64,000 nt of DNA from Chamaecyparis obtusa (taxonomy: Eukaryota > Streptophyta > Pinopsida > Cupressales > Cupressaceae), in assembly GCA_027943335.1 (NCBI GenBank), contig BSBK01005139.1, positions 964,001 to 1,028,000 of the forward strand, written 5' to 3'. The notes under the pieces are model-generated. The model was not told the DNA's origin, ran no database searches, and saw only the letters and a program-made list of their open reading frames with translations. The first letter of the stretch is position 1. Each line of letters begins with the position of its first letter. The position numbers and the translations under genes are program-made. Below are positions 49,772 to 62,420 of the stretch, one piece after another.

Positions 49772-52634
49772 TGTTATACACTAAATTTGCACCCTTAGTT
49801 CAAGCTCTCATAGTCTTGATAACTCAGTATAACAACGGAATCATCTCAAGGTTGTGGGACCTTTTGCTAACTGAGATGAGACCTCTAGATTCTAGGCTGG
49901 TTCCTCTTGGATAATCACCCTGATTTGCTCTTAACATGAAATGTAAATCTTTGAGGGGAAAGGGATAGAAGGAATGCATGAAATGGGAAATGACTGAAAG
50001 CAAATCTACCTACTAGGTGATGCACCGAATCTAGGGTTTGGATCTCAGTATACAGGGATGAAACCAGTGAGAGGCTTAGGTCCGAGGAATCACAGTTTAT
50101 TGAATAGGCTTGCATAATTATTTCATAAGAGGGCCTAAAAACTAGACACAAATTATGACCTGCAAGCAGACATTCTTTTCAGCAAAAGGGCACAGGGATG
50201 AGACAGAATGACAGGGGCTAAAGGATACCCACAACCTCACTCAGATCAAATCAAACACAGTAGTGCACAAATAAGCTAAAAGTAAAGGGGATCAGGAAAG
50301 GATAAGTATCACTGAAAGCATTCATAACTTCAATCCAATAAGAGATAAGCCAAACAGGAAATCATAAGGATAGGAAAACATGTCATAGAATACTTTGCAA
50401 TATCTGTATTATCAATGAGAACTTACAAGATGTGAAAAACTGGAGAGCAAAAAATGCTACAGATAGTTCTCCAAGGAAAGACTTTCCCTTTTTTACAAAA
50501 TGTCCATTCTGAGCACTACTGGCTCCAAAAAACACTATATACACTCTTTGCACATAGGAAGGAATCAAACTTAACCAGGGTTACAAATTTTATGCATAAA
50601 ATAATCAACCCTAAACCAGTCACAATCTGATCATAAATGTTCTCTATAAATATCATGGCCGATCAAACACATCTCCCCTTGCGTGCCCATCTCTGTACTT
50701 GATCATGCCTGCAGACATAAAAGACCTTACCCTGCCAACCCCTACAACCCACTCAGCCATGAATGCTCAAAAATCCAATCTCAAATCTTAGAAAAGACCC
50801 AAAATGACAGCCCAAAAGATCTCTCAAACACCCAGCAACCGCCTCCAAAAATCATCAATCTCTTCAACTACCCGCACTTGCAAATGCCCCTCAAAAATTC
50901 AAATCTGGCCACAAATGTACATGAACATATCCCAATAGATCTAATCTTTGTGCCTGCATGTCGATTCCATGTTTGTACCTGCAAAAATCTAGCCACCATG
51001 ATCCATCTACCTCCCTTGTAACTCAGGCTCGCCATAACTACTAAAATCTGATACTGTGAGATATTTGAATTTAAAAATTGATAAAAAGGTCACAAGTGGT
51101 GCTAAATTTCTCTACCGATAGTCATCATTCAAAATTTATTTTAACTCAAAAATGCAACTGTTAGATCTTCCTTTTTTACCCGGGCTCGGCACTTGACTGC
51201 AAAACTAACTCAACATTTACCTCAGGTTCCAACTTTCTTTCAGTCATGGAATCGTTTAATACTTTAGTTGACCCCGGTTAAGTCTGGAGAATGTGAGATA
51301 CCCTTTAGTCACTGAGTCGCTAGATATATCCTAACCCTGGGCCCATCTACCATGCAAGACACCTCAGGTCTATTCATTAGACTGCAAACTTAACCCTAGT
51401 TTACCTCGAGTTCACCTCTTCCTGGTTGCCAGGTCGCGGGAACCTTTCCTTAACCCCAGGCACATTCAACAACTACGAGAAATATGTTAACCATGCACTT
51501 GCAAGCTTTTCAGGCCCATACTACTTTGAAATCACATTGGGCGCATGATCGCATGAGCGAAAAGGCCCTCACGCAATCATGTGACAACCCTTAAAAAACC
51601 TGCCTGACCCCCCGCAAAATATCACATTTTTTAAACCGTGCCACGTGGCCCAATAGGAGTCAACCACATGGCTAGACCCATGACCACATCAATCAAAAGA
51701 ATTAGAAGGATCCTACGATAGTCACATGATCGCATGGGATCGCCATGCGAACATGCGACCACCATAGATCTTGAATCTATGGGGGCCCACAACAACCTCT
51801 ACCAACCGCCAAGAAATGGACACATCACTATTCGCAAGCCCACCACCGGAGTCAAAGCCCCCAAGCCCAGAACTAATATGTGGCATGCCCCTACTCATCC
51901 CAGTAGCTACCCTAGCAAACACCTCGACACCCCGGCATAGGACCCACCGCAACCACCAGATACCATCTAACGGTTGTCGCATGATCACATGGGATCGGAA
52001 GATCCCATGAGATCATACGACCACCATCGGATCCCCTTGCACTTGCACCAATGTAGAAACCTCAGGCCCCACCAACTGCTTGTCATAGCTAATGGTTTGT
52101 CACATGATCTCATGCGGTCATGAGACCGCATGCGATCATGCGACCAACCGCTGGTTGCTAACTGTCGAACTGTGAACCACCACCACTAAAACTGCTGACT
52201 GTTTGTCGCATGGTCACATGGGCTCAAAAGAGCCCATGCGATCATGTGACAAACTGCATGATGCCACCCTGATAACCACTGGTTGACCACCGATTGGAGA
52301 TACCACATCAATGGTTGTTGCATGATCTCATGGGATTAGGAGATCCCATGCAATCATGCGATAGTCATCGGATCTTCTACACTGGTACAGCCTTAAGCAC
52401 CGAGACCCACCTGATCGGAGTTGTGTGCTTAGGGTTGAAAACATAGATGGGGATCAAAAACACAGAGGGTTTTCGAGTGAAGGTCAAAAACACACCAAAT
52501 TTTCAAAGCTAAGAGGTCGAAAACACACCAAATTTTTGGACCAAAAGGCAGAAACATCCCGAGCCTGTAAAGAGGAGCTCGAAAACACACTGGGTTTTCG
52601 ACACTTGAGCAGAAAACACACTGGACTCTCTACA
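49772..52634 (-). repeat. LTR of element D, right copy
   Basis: Pairs with 45005-47900. The end near 52570-52634 differs (the block GTTTTCGACACTTGAG precedes a repeat of ACACACTGGACTCTC), so the outer edge is rearranged or truncated. Confidence 0.82.
51540..52362. repeat. Six palindromic modules in right LTR of element D
   Basis: Counterparts at 51540-51585, 51721-51759, 51976-52021, 52099-52144, 52201-52254 and 52314-52362. The second has lost about 7 bases of one arm. The fourth and fifth pair better here than in the left copy. Confidence 0.86.
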
Positions 52635-53278
52635 AAGAATATGGAATCATGACATCTTGTTCATCACCATACCACCCTTAGGCAAATGGACAAGCTGAGT
52701 CTAGCAACAAAAGTATTATGAAAATCCTAACGAAAACATTGGAAAAGAATAAAAGAGCCTGGCACTCAAAGTTAAAACTTGCTCTGTGGGCTGATAGAAT
52801 TACTGTGAAGAAGGCTATAGGAAAGCCCCCATTTGAATTAGTATATGACTTGCAGTCAAGATTTTTGATTAACAATTTGCTTCCAGTATACAAGTTTATC
52901 CAAGATGAAGAATTAGATATTTCAGAGCCAATGCAAGATAGAATGGTGTAGTTGGTTGAATTGGATGAAGTGAGAAGAGATAGTCAAAAGGATAATATCA
53001 AATTACAACAGAAGATAAAATACCTATTTGAAAAGAGAGCTACTGCTAGAAAATTTCAACCTGATGATTTAGTGCTCCAATGGAATGTCAAAGCTGAAGA
53101 CAAGGGAAAGCATAAGAAGTTTGAGTCTTTATGGCTTGGTCCCTACATAGTTCATCAAAGTTTTGGGAAGGACTCATACTTGTTGAAGAATATGGATGGA
53201 GAGATTTTTGAATTGCCACTGCATGGGCAATTCATAAAACCTTTTTCCAGTTTAAGTCTTGTTTCTATGCATATGTAA
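52635..53278 (+). pseudogene. Integrase C-terminal part of element C
   Basis: Resumes at KEYGIMTSCSSPYHP*ANGQ, the end of the integrase catalytic core, followed by KILTKTLEKNKRAWHSKLKL, ALWADRITVKKAIGKPPFEL and a GPY/F-type module (LWLGPYIVHQSFGKDSYLL, LPLHGQFIKPF). The frame is nearly intact with two TAG stops. The zinc-binding N-terminus and most of the DDE core are missing, lost with the RT end at the element D site. It ends 150 bp before the 3' LTR. Confidence 0.88.
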
Positions 53279-53424
53279 TTTCTGTAAGTTTTTGTATAGG
53301 TGTGTTTCCCTTTCTTGTCGTGTGTTTCTTTCCTATAGTAGGTTAGTTAGTTTGGTCTATTTTTCCATAGATCTATGGTTCTTTCTTAAATTTGTATTTA
53401 AACATCCTTAGATAGAGCCACTAT

Positions 53425-56400
53425 TGGTAGTTTTCCCCAATTTTTGAGGTTGCCTTTCAAAATTTTGATTCCTTAGAGTTTTCCCTATATTTTGTGTTGA
53501 AAATCTCCTGTAATTCTCAATTCCTAGAAATTGAAATTTGATCCTAATTGAGAAACCGTTAGTGCTAGGTCAAATATGCTTAAAAATCCTAAAAACCCTA
53601 GAAAAACCTAGTTGAGTTCTATTTTGTTTTTAATTTTTTAAATCACTTAAGAAACCTTTTCGCATGTGTCTTTTATCAGACACTTAGTCTCCTAAGAAAT
53701 CTGGTATATTCTTTTAATCAAGCGACATCCTGAAACCCTTCAGTCGCGTGATCTCTTCAAGTTATAAGAATATTCCCTTTTTACAAGTGACTTAGCGAAT
53801 GCTTTCAGTCAGGAAGTCTACAAATGGTTTGAATTGCTTTATGAGATCCAAAGAGTACATTGAAAAATGTTTTAACTGTAACTATAGTCACCCAGTCTCT
53901 AGATCTAATATATCCTCAGTCGGCCAGTCTCTAAATAAAATGGTGAAATAATAAATCTTTAAGTGACTATGAAATGACTATAGTCATCAAGTCTCCAGAT
54001 GTGATAAATCAGTGATATGTTCATACAGTCACTAGATCTCTTAAGGAAGTCAAATTAAAAGTAATGATCTTGAGATTGCGTGACTACCATTTATTCTCTC
54101 TTTTAAAAGGCAAGATCTTACGACTGTCTCTTAATCACTTAATAAAGATGATGTCATCCCAAAACTGTAGAGATTGAGTGACTACCATTGGATTAAGATC
54201 ATGTGGTTGTTTTTTGATGTTATATATCTTTAATATATCAAAGGTTTTGTTTCAAAAAATGAGTACTGTCAAATTAAGATCTTGTGGCTGGTGTGAAGTC
54301 GCAAGATGAAGTCAGGATTTATTAAAAGTTTCAGTGATCAAGAGACTTCTATACAGTCACTAGATCTCCGAATAAGCTAAGTCGGATGATCTCCAAAAAA
54401 GTTTGAAAAGTCAACAAGGTTTTGGCGATTAAGAGACTCACTATAGCTGCCTAGTCTCTCAATGATTCAAATAAAAAGTAAAGCTAATGAGACTTAAGGG
54501 GGGTCATTAGATTTAGATCTAATCATAGTCATGAGGTCTTAGAATGAAATCAGAAAATGACAAATATTTTAGCGACAAGGAGATGGACTATAGTCATTGA
54601 GTCTCAGAAGGAAAAAAATTAAATATGAGAAAGTGTTGAGAGCCCTCAGATCAAAGATCGACGGTGGTCTTTGAGTCTCTAGCTAAAGTCATAAATAGCT
54701 AAAATATTTAATGACATTGATTCTTTCTTTAGTCGCCAAGTCTCAAGATAAGTTTTAAAAAGATTAAAACATTCAGTGACTAATAAATTCCCTTTAGTTG
54801 CTTAATCTCTAAAAATAATAAAAAAGCGCCAAGTCTTTCAGTGACTATGAGGATTTATGTGGTCGCTAGGTTTCCAGGAATTAAAATTTGATTACCTGTC
54901 ATTCTCTTGGCTCTCGATTGGTAAATTGAGTTATGAGTGTGCCAAGTAATGATGGAAGTGACATGAATTATAGAGCTTGAGTCTCAAATGGTCTAATGCA
55001 TTCAATTCTTTAGAATAAATACAGCTAACCATTATTCATTCTAAATTCACGAAGCATTTAGAGAGCCAGAGCTAAAAAGTTACAAGATTTTCTAAGTTTT
55101 CAGTGTTCCAAAAATTCAAGAGTTAAGAATTTCTACAAGGATTTTTATCAGCTTGTCAGTATGAGTTAGCTAGCCATTAGTGGAGCTTCTACAAGCAGGG
55201 GAACCAAGGACAAAGGTGATACAAAAGGGAAAGAGAGTTACTCAGATGAATTTCTCTCTTTTCTCCCCGGGTCTACGCAAAACAAAAAGGTTAGTGATGA
55301 AATTTTTTTTGATGGCCCAACAATGTGTAGGGATACAAAAACACATGATGTTTCTGGAATTTGTTTATTTAGATATTTTTATAAGAATTGTGAAAGTCCA
55401 GTACTAGTCTCAAACCCTTGGACCTCAGGGTTAGCTAGCTTGATAGTACCAGACATCTTCTTGGATATAGACTTGTTGATTGAATTGGCCAATAGGTATG
55501 ACCCCCTATCAAAGACAATAAGAAAAGATGATGGCTTAGCTTCGATAACATTGGACATAAATTTGTTCATGAAATCTTTTGGTATACATATCCCAATGGC
55601 TACTAAGATTAATTTTTACACCCAAGCAAATAGATATGTTAGGGAGTCAACCCTAGTTTCAAGAGAAATCTAAAATCATGTCCCTAAGGCCAATAATAAT
55701 TATATTGTAGCAACACCTGGGATTTCCCCATACTTCTACAAAGACTTGAATTTCTACATCGATTATATTGTGTATGGATTGTGCAAAGTGTTAGGAATTG
55801 ATGGTGGTGCTGAGATAATTTCCTTAGACATTCTGATGTTGGTTCTAGATTTGCAAAGTCCCTATGTAAGTACAGGATATGATTACATAGGATATGTCAT
55901 AAATAGAATGCATGAAGGTCTTGAGTCTATTTGTAAGGAGCCATCTCCTAGGTTTATGCATTACTCTTTGTTAATGCATCTTATTTTGTTCCACAATTAT
56001 AATATCATGGGTCTGCAGTATCTCCAGCCTAGGAAGATGTCGAATGGACAACCTAACCCAGTCCAGTTTTGGTTGAGGGTATGGAATTTTACCTCTAGAG
56101 AGAATGATTTTTGTGCTTTTTAGAATTGGATAGTGCAGCCAATTTTGTTCAGCTTGGATTAAATTTATCCAGGCTACCTGTTAAAGTTTTGCAACTATTA
56201 AGGCCTTGTCAGTTTGTTCACAAATGGATAGGAAATCATAGCTGGGGTGATTTCTATTATGAGAAAGCCTTCATAATGATCAAATTTTATGGGTGCCCCC
56301 AGCCACCTCATATTCTTCCTTTCTATGTACCACCCAGGATTTAGTTTATTTGGTAGCTCATGCTGACTAACAAAGAGCATTTGGCTCCACACAGGAAGGG

Positions 56401-56976
56401 TACTTTTACCCCAAGACATTTCAAAGTCTGCAACTTCACAATTGGGAAGAATGCATTGAATAAAGTAAATGATTGGTTAGACCACTTCAGAATGAGTGAT
56501 GCCTTGCATAGATATGTAGACACTAAGAATTTTATTGTTATTGCAACAAAATTCTATACTCCCACCATTCCCATCAATAATAGACATGAGGAATGTCGTG
56601 AGGAAGATATTATAAGGAATATCTTGGAGGATGATGAGGTACAAAGAAGAGCACAACAATTCCAAGATTTGATGTCATTAGGAAAATAGCTAAAGCAAAA
56701 AGGAATTCATTTTGGAGACTTCTTCCCTACATTTCCTTATTTATAATGGTTAGATCAAATGATGGCCAACTATAATTCTTTGGTCAATTATCTGGAGGAC
56801 CAAATTGATGATAAGCAGAGAGAAAAGGAAAAACATTCTACTTTAGAGTATGGAGAAGACAATGATGATGGTTATTCAGTGCACAGCCTTCCTGCCATAG
56901 AACAACCACCTACAACTGAACAAAGATAAGATGAGAATGTAGTTGTGGATTTAACAGAACTTCCAAGTTCTCAAGG
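53425..56976 (+). repeat. 3' LTR of element C, truncated
   Basis: Starts TGGTAGTTTTCCCC and follows 32436-35860 closely, including the AGTCGC word array and the start of the LTR-borne ORF. It stops at 56976 within the ORF; the remaining 2.9 kb with TATA box and LTR end are absent. The next base belongs to another LTR. No clear polypurine tract is visible before 53425. Confidence 0.82.
55161..56970 (+). pseudogene. LTR-borne ORF, copy 2 (truncated)
   Basis: Same ORF as at 34171, cut at 56976. It keeps a segment lost in copy 1 (56000-56150, LQYLQPRKMSNGQPNPVQFW). The PMD-like region near 55545 reads ITLDINLFMKSFGIHI. It has a TAG at codon 3 and frameshifts near 55200-55320 and 56110. Some Gln codons kept here are stops in copy 1 (for example near 34865 and 35785), showing C to T decay after duplication. 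Confidence 0.65.
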
Positions 56977-57030
56977 ATGACTATGTTGTGTTTATAGCTG
57001 GATTAGAGGTCCACGTTCAGCTATATAACA
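56977..57030 (+). mobile_element. LTR tail of element X
   Basis: 54 bp from ATGACTATGTTGTGTTTATA to CTATATAACA, matching the end of the solo LTR at 43091-43144. The rest of this 5' LTR is absent. Confidence 0.85.
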
Positions 57031-57051
57031 TTTTGGCACCCAGCGTGGGGC
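57031..57051 (+). promoter_or_regulatory. Primer-binding site of element X
   Basis: TTTTGGCACCCAGCGTGGGG directly follows the LTR end. TTTTGGCGCC..GTGGGG-type sites are usual in Tat/Athila Gypsy elements. Confidence 0.8.
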
Positions 57052-59175
57052 AAAAAAAATTGATTTCTGGCCTCATCAATCTCAAACATTTTTTTGAATT
57101 TTGCAATCTACTGTATGTTCATACTTGTCTGTGTACGGAAGTTCGCGTGAGATTTTTGAGCATACTATGCAAAGTTTTTCTCCCTGTACTACTCTCTCAT
57201 GAGAAATAGTACTTTCTCATGTAGCCCCTAGTATTTTCTCAAACGCAATGCTACACTTCCTCCCATGAAGTTTCACTGTCAGACATTTAAAATTTCCAGA
57301 TTCTGCAATTTACTATTGTTTTTTCTAACATTTACCTTCTGTTATTGCTTTCATATTTCTGATTTCTATCACAACATAATAGGGGTCTGTAAGTCACTTT
57401 GTCAAAGATCATAAAACCTTATAACAGTTTGCTTGCAGGACGGTTGTCAAAGGCATTTTAAGAATGTTGTGTTTATTTTCTTGCTTTCATTCACATAGTC
57501 TAATTAGGGCTCCGTTAAAATTTCTTAAGGGTCCTGATAGAAAAGTAGGGGAATAGGCTTTTCATTACATGGAAGTGATGCCCATGGATGAAATCGAGAC
57601 CCAAATGTTGCTAGAATGATGGATACCTGGGGAAGCAAGGAAAGGTAGTGAATCTTTAGCACCTCTACTTGCTAGGGGATTATGCTCTTCTCTCTTTGAG
57701 AGAACTAGAAACCCAAAAGGTTGTAGATTTGGTGGAGTGAAGCTAACTCAGTGATGAATATGCTTGATGTGTTTGGATAAGGTGAAGAGGTAGAGAAGTA
57801 TGCTCTTCTCTTTTTGAGAGAAACAAAAAATCAAACCCTCAAATCTAAGCCAAGTTGTGTCACCTTTAGAGGGCCTGTCGAAAGTTGAACCTCTAGGAAT
57901 GACCCAAGTGAGTACGCACCTATCACCGGTGATTCCACCTCACTATAATAAAGAATGCTTTGTTGATTCTAAAGACTCCAAAGCCATGTTAACTTCCTTC
58001 TCATGATTTTGACTATCATCTTGAGAAGGCCTTGACTGTTGTATTGAGCAATGCTACTCCTAGCCCTACTTGCGGGGGTGTATGACTTTCAAGTGTTGTT
58101 GTGGTTGTGAGGCCCTAGGCCTATATCAAGGGAACTAAAGGTTAGTGTGAATGGAAGCCCACTAAAAACTCTCCCTAGTTAGTTGCCTACCTGGTTCACC
58201 TCTGAAAGGAGTCATAATCTTTGTGCAGGGAGGCCCCTGCCACAAGGGTAACCTTTGAACATATATTATTGAGTCTTTGGAAACACCAAAAACATGGGCA
58301 CCCTCTAGGGGGTGACATGGCTGTGTGAGGTGCATGCATGCACATAAGAAGTGTGGCAAAGGTTTTGTCTTCTCACCATTTTTTTTGTAGGGATAACTAT
58401 GTGTTTGTTATTGAGTCTTAAACTTGTCCAATCGTGATTAAACAAAGACTCCCATGATACTGCCAAGTTGCTTTGTCCTTGGTATGTCTGTTAGCGACTA
58501 CTTCTTGTATCACAACTACTTGATCTAAACCTTCATGTTTGTAAATGAATGCTTGAAACCCTCAAACTAAGATTGTTGATTAAACTGTCCTTCAAACCTA
58601 TCTGGAAACTAGATTTTTAGTCAGAAAATGGTTCAAGTTGTGCCTCAGAACTTGACTTTATCTGGAAAAATGTGTCAAAACTGTCATACTTTAACTTTTT
58701 CTTGTGGGAAGTTTTACATTTTAGAGAACTTTCTCATGCGCCATTTCATTCTCTTGCATGAAGTTTTGTGTTCTCTCGCACAGCCTGGTACTTTCTTGCA
58801 TGAACCTGTACCCAAATTTCAAAAATAGAGACTAAATTCCCATTGACTGGTCAAACTTTTTCTTGATCTACTTTTTGTCTGAGGTCTATTTATCTATTTT
58901 CCTATTGTTCACTATCAAAAACTGAGTGTATCAAACTGAGAATAGATCAATTATTGCTTTGACTCATGTTGTCTCTCATTTGTTTGTTTTATCTCTTTAT
59001 GCTTTTGGACCTCATGTCACGATAGTCTTATCTTGGATGTTCTAGCCACCTCTTTTGATGATTCATACCAGGTTCATCTTGCATCTTGGTTGTTCTAGCC
59101 ATTTATCTCCTTTTTGCTATCTTAGAGATAGAGTTTTAGCTTTATCCTGAGTCTTCTCTCATCACATCTTCATCT
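57052..59175 (+). other. Long leader of element X
   Basis: 2.1 kb between primer site and gag without a convincing ORF; long leaders are usual for Tat-like elements. Words such as TTTCTCATG/TTCTCGCA recur (57190-57240, 58730-58800). It presumably contains the packaging signal, which I cannot locate. Confidence 0.6.
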
Positions 59176-61300
59176 ATGACTGTCATGACTAGAAGTGGCA
59201 AAACTTATCCCATTAAGAATACTGGTCAAGGTAGAAGAAAATCTCCTAATCAAGAAATAGATCATCTTAAATCTGTTGTGAAATCTGAGCTTTGTGATGG
59301 ATCCTCAAGTTCTTCATTGAGTAATTTGAAAGATAGTCCATCTCAACCATCACCTCTGGTGTTCCAAGAGTGTTTTAATCCATTGTTTGAATCGCAACCT
59401 GGTTTCTCATTTCAAGAACAAGACAACTCATTCTTCCAAGACAACTCATTGTTTCATAACTTTAGAAGACCACTTCCTCCGACTGCTCCTATTATTGAAT
59501 CTATCAATCCTGCTAAAGATAGTGACTCATTTGAACCTGTTGACCCTTTTGATCCTATTCATGCACTAAAATTTACCTTAGCTACACCCCATCAACATCA
59601 TTCATATTATTTTAGTGAGGCTTCAATTATTGCACAGTCCTACGTTGACAAGATGGGAGATCCATTTGATTTCCAACCAGGCAAATATAGCCAAACTCAT
59701 AATCAATCTTAGAACAACTAATATCATGGTCAATCTTCTAATGACCAATGTCATACTCAACCTCAAAATGAGAAACATCATGATCAATCCCAACATGACC
59801 AAAATTAGTCTTAGAATGATGACCAATCTCAAAACAAACCTCAAAGAGATTGGCAACTAGCATATCTCTATCATCCTCCTCCATACGATCAAAACCAAGA
59901 TGATCAACAACAAGACCAAATTTTGAGCATCTATGAGATCCTTGGTAATGAAGATGATGTCATAACTTAGAATGATGTAGTTGCTGAAAAAGCTAATAAG
60001 AGTCTCATTAAAATGATGAAAATCATCCTTTTAGAGGAAAAGGAGAATTACTTTCTTGAGTTGGCACAACAAGGGGCCAAACTACCTCCAAACTATCAAG
60101 TTGAAACACTTGTAGCTAAAGAAGAAGAGACTGAAACCGCTAAACTACAAAAGATGATTTGGAATATGCAAGATTGGATTAGTCAACTGGCAAAGGACAA
60201 GGATAAGCCCACACAACAATTCACAATGGATAGTATATGTCCTTTTCCATTTGACAAAATTATTCGCATACCTCCTTTTCCAAAAGGAGTGGAATTGCCC
60301 AAATATGACAAGTACATGGGTACAACCGATCCCCAAGATCATCTGAGGGAGTTTGGCACTTTGTCCATGGAATTTATACATGATCAAACTTATCGTATGA
60401 GACTCTTTCCCTGTAGCTTGGTTGGGCTAGCTATGGAATGGTTTTGTAGATTACACCCTAGGATTAAGACTTTTGACAAGATCTCTATCTATTCCTTCAG
60501 CATTATTCTCACAACATTCAACACCCTATCAACATCTGTGATTTGTGTAATTTGAAGCAACGATAGGGAGAGCCTTTCTTGTCTTTTCTCCAAAGGTGGA
60601 GACATCTTTGCACAAAGTATCCTCGTAAATTACCTAAATCTAAGAAAATTGACATGTTTTTTTACAACCTTGTCCCAGACTTTGGATATTAGGTGCAACT
60701 ACAAGGTCCTTTGAGCTTTGACAACATGATCAAATAGGCTATGAGGATAGAGGCCTTTATGGTTAAGAAGGGTGAATTAACTTTGAATAAGGATAATAAA
60801 AAAGGATTCTCCTCAAACAAGGATAAAGGAAAGGCTGTCAACAAGAATAGAGATGTTGTAAATGATGGAGTGGTTGATAATGTCACAATGAAGCCTTCAA
60901 AGCCTATCTTTAATCTTACTTCTAGTATACAAGTAGCTAAGGCTATTGAGAAGACCACAGTGGATAATCAAAAAACTTCAATATTTTCTAAGCACAAACC
61001 TTGGGCCTCTCAACCCAAGCATGAATTCACTCCTTTGGGAGAGCCTCTTGATGTGGTCTATAAAACTCTTATACAGAATCAAGTTCTCACTCCTTTGGAA
61101 AAGCCTCCTTATGAACCACAACCATGACCTCATTAGTAGAATGACAATGCCTACTACGACTATCACCAAAACATTGGTCATAAGACATCTACTTGTCTTC
61201 AACTGAAGCATAAAATTCAAGATCTCATTGATAATAGTGACATTCTCATAGACAACCATAACAAGAATTTAGACCATCAAGAATTTAAGGATCCTTTCCC
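59176..61300 (+). pseudogene. Gag of element X
   Basis: ATG 59176 (MTVMTRSGKTYPIKNTGQGR) opens a Ser/Pro-rich N-terminus, then a Gln/His/Asp-rich stretch with several TAG stops (59712-59970). The capsid-like domain is at about 60210-60720: FPKGVELPKYDKYMGTTDPQ, EFGTLSMEFIHDQTYRMRLF and LVGLAMEWFCRLHPR. A frameshift near 60500 precedes a QRWRHLCTKYPRKLP-type segment. Then come Lys/Asn-rich sequence, FTPLGEPLDVVYKTLIQNQV, and a knuckle-like YDYHQNIGHKTSTCLQLKHK, all usual in Tat gag. It forms the particle and binds RNA. Confidence 0.88.
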
Positions 61301-61562
61301 TCCTCATGAGAAAGGTGAGTCTTCCAAAGAAAAGAATACCAACACCAAGGTTAATTATACCTACACTGCTAATGATAATGTCATCAACATGATTGAACCT
61401 ATTGAAGTTGAGTATTACGATGTGATCACTTTCAAGGGGAGTGGCGATGCTCCCAAACCTAAGACTTCTTTCATCTTGCATAGTTCCATGTCTCATTCAT
61501 ATGAATCTGAACAAACTTAGGATTGTGCCAATGTTGTCACTTGATCACGTGGAAGAGTTATT

Positions 61563-62420
61563 TTGAAAGGTCTCAATCCTCCTGTATCTACTCTGAAAAA
61601 AAATATGGATAAGACTACTGCTGGTCCTACCAACAAAGCCTCAAAATCAGCCCCTACACCTAACACTACTAGTTATAGCATTTTAGATCAACTCCAGCGA
61701 ACCAACACTCAGATAACCATTTTTGAGTTGTTGAAGATCTCACCTACTCATAGGAAGATTTTGGATAAAGCCCTCATCGAGGCAAATGTCCCCAAGGATC
61801 TTGATCTCAACCGATTCCAATCTATGGTGGGTCATTTGAACTCACCATATTATTTGTCCTTCTCTAAAGAAGATGATCACTCTCTAAGCCATCCACATAA
61901 TGCTCCCTTGCATATAGAAGTGATGATAGGTCCCAAGCGTGCCCATCACATGCTTATTGACAATGGTGCTGGTCTCAACATCTATTCTGCTAAGTTGCTC
62001 ACCCAGCTAGGTTATGATGAGAATTGCATAGACTCCTACAAAAAGATTACTATCAAAGTTTATGATGAAGAACACAAATCCCAAGGCTTAGTTGTGCTAC
62101 CTATCTGCATAGGATTTGTTGAGAGAGATTTTACTTTTCAAGTCCTTGATATTCCTCTTGCATACAACATCTTGCTGGGTAGACCATGGATTCATGAGAT
62201 GCAGGTTGTTCTATCTACTTACCATCAATGCATTAGGTTTCCTTTCCATGGTGTAGAAGTCATTGTTCTTGCTAATACCAACTATTCTTGCAATACCCTC
62301 GCACAATCTACAGATAGTTTGGTTCCAACTAATAGAGAATCTACTGAGTTCTATGATGCTAAGCTTAAAGAGATGGAACAAACTTTGAAACTTAAGGATA
62401 TAGGCATGGGAGAGTATTGA
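61563..62420 (+). pseudogene. Retropepsin region of element X
   Basis: An 285-codon open stretch. The protease core spans residues about 115-225: LHIEVMIGPKRAHHMLIDNG with active site D-N-G-A in place of D-S/T-G-A, then LLTQLGYDENCID, VLDIPLAYNILLGRPWIHEM and STYHQCIRFP, typical of Tat proteases. The N-terminal 100 residues (Thr/Ser/Pro-rich, then ILDKALIEANVPKDLDLNRF) are also seen in this group. Frame intact here; upstream link to gag has stops at 61519 and 61543. Confidence 0.85.

Larger units (their letters stand above)
45005..52634 (-). mobile_element. Nested pol-less element D with 2.9-kb LTRs
   Basis: Direct repeats at 45005-47900 and 49772-52634 enclose only 1.87 kb. On the minus strand, a primer-like sequence follows the right-hand repeat (TTTTTGGCAGGCTCGGTGGG, 49752-49771) and a coiled-coil ORF reads in the same direction, so the element is on the minus strand. 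No pol domain is present. No matching target duplication is seen (GTAGT on the left, AAGAA on the right), and host pol sequence is missing across the site, so a deletion accompanied or followed insertion. It resembles TR-GAG/LARD-type non-autonomous elements. Confidence 0.8.
32436..56976 (+). mobile_element. Large Ty3/Gypsy (Tat/Athila-like) element C, truncated and nested
   Basis: A 6.4-kb 5' LTR (32436-38867), primer site, gag, protease, RNase H, RT and an integrase tail are followed by a 3' LTR (53425-56976) that breaks off after 3.55 kb. Two later insertions lie inside: a solo LTR (42149-43144) and element D (45005-52634). The RT end, its RNase H and the integrase N-terminus and core are missing between 45004 and 52635. 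Domain sequences are typical of the Tat/Athila side of Gypsy. All reading frames are damaged. Confidence 0.85.
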
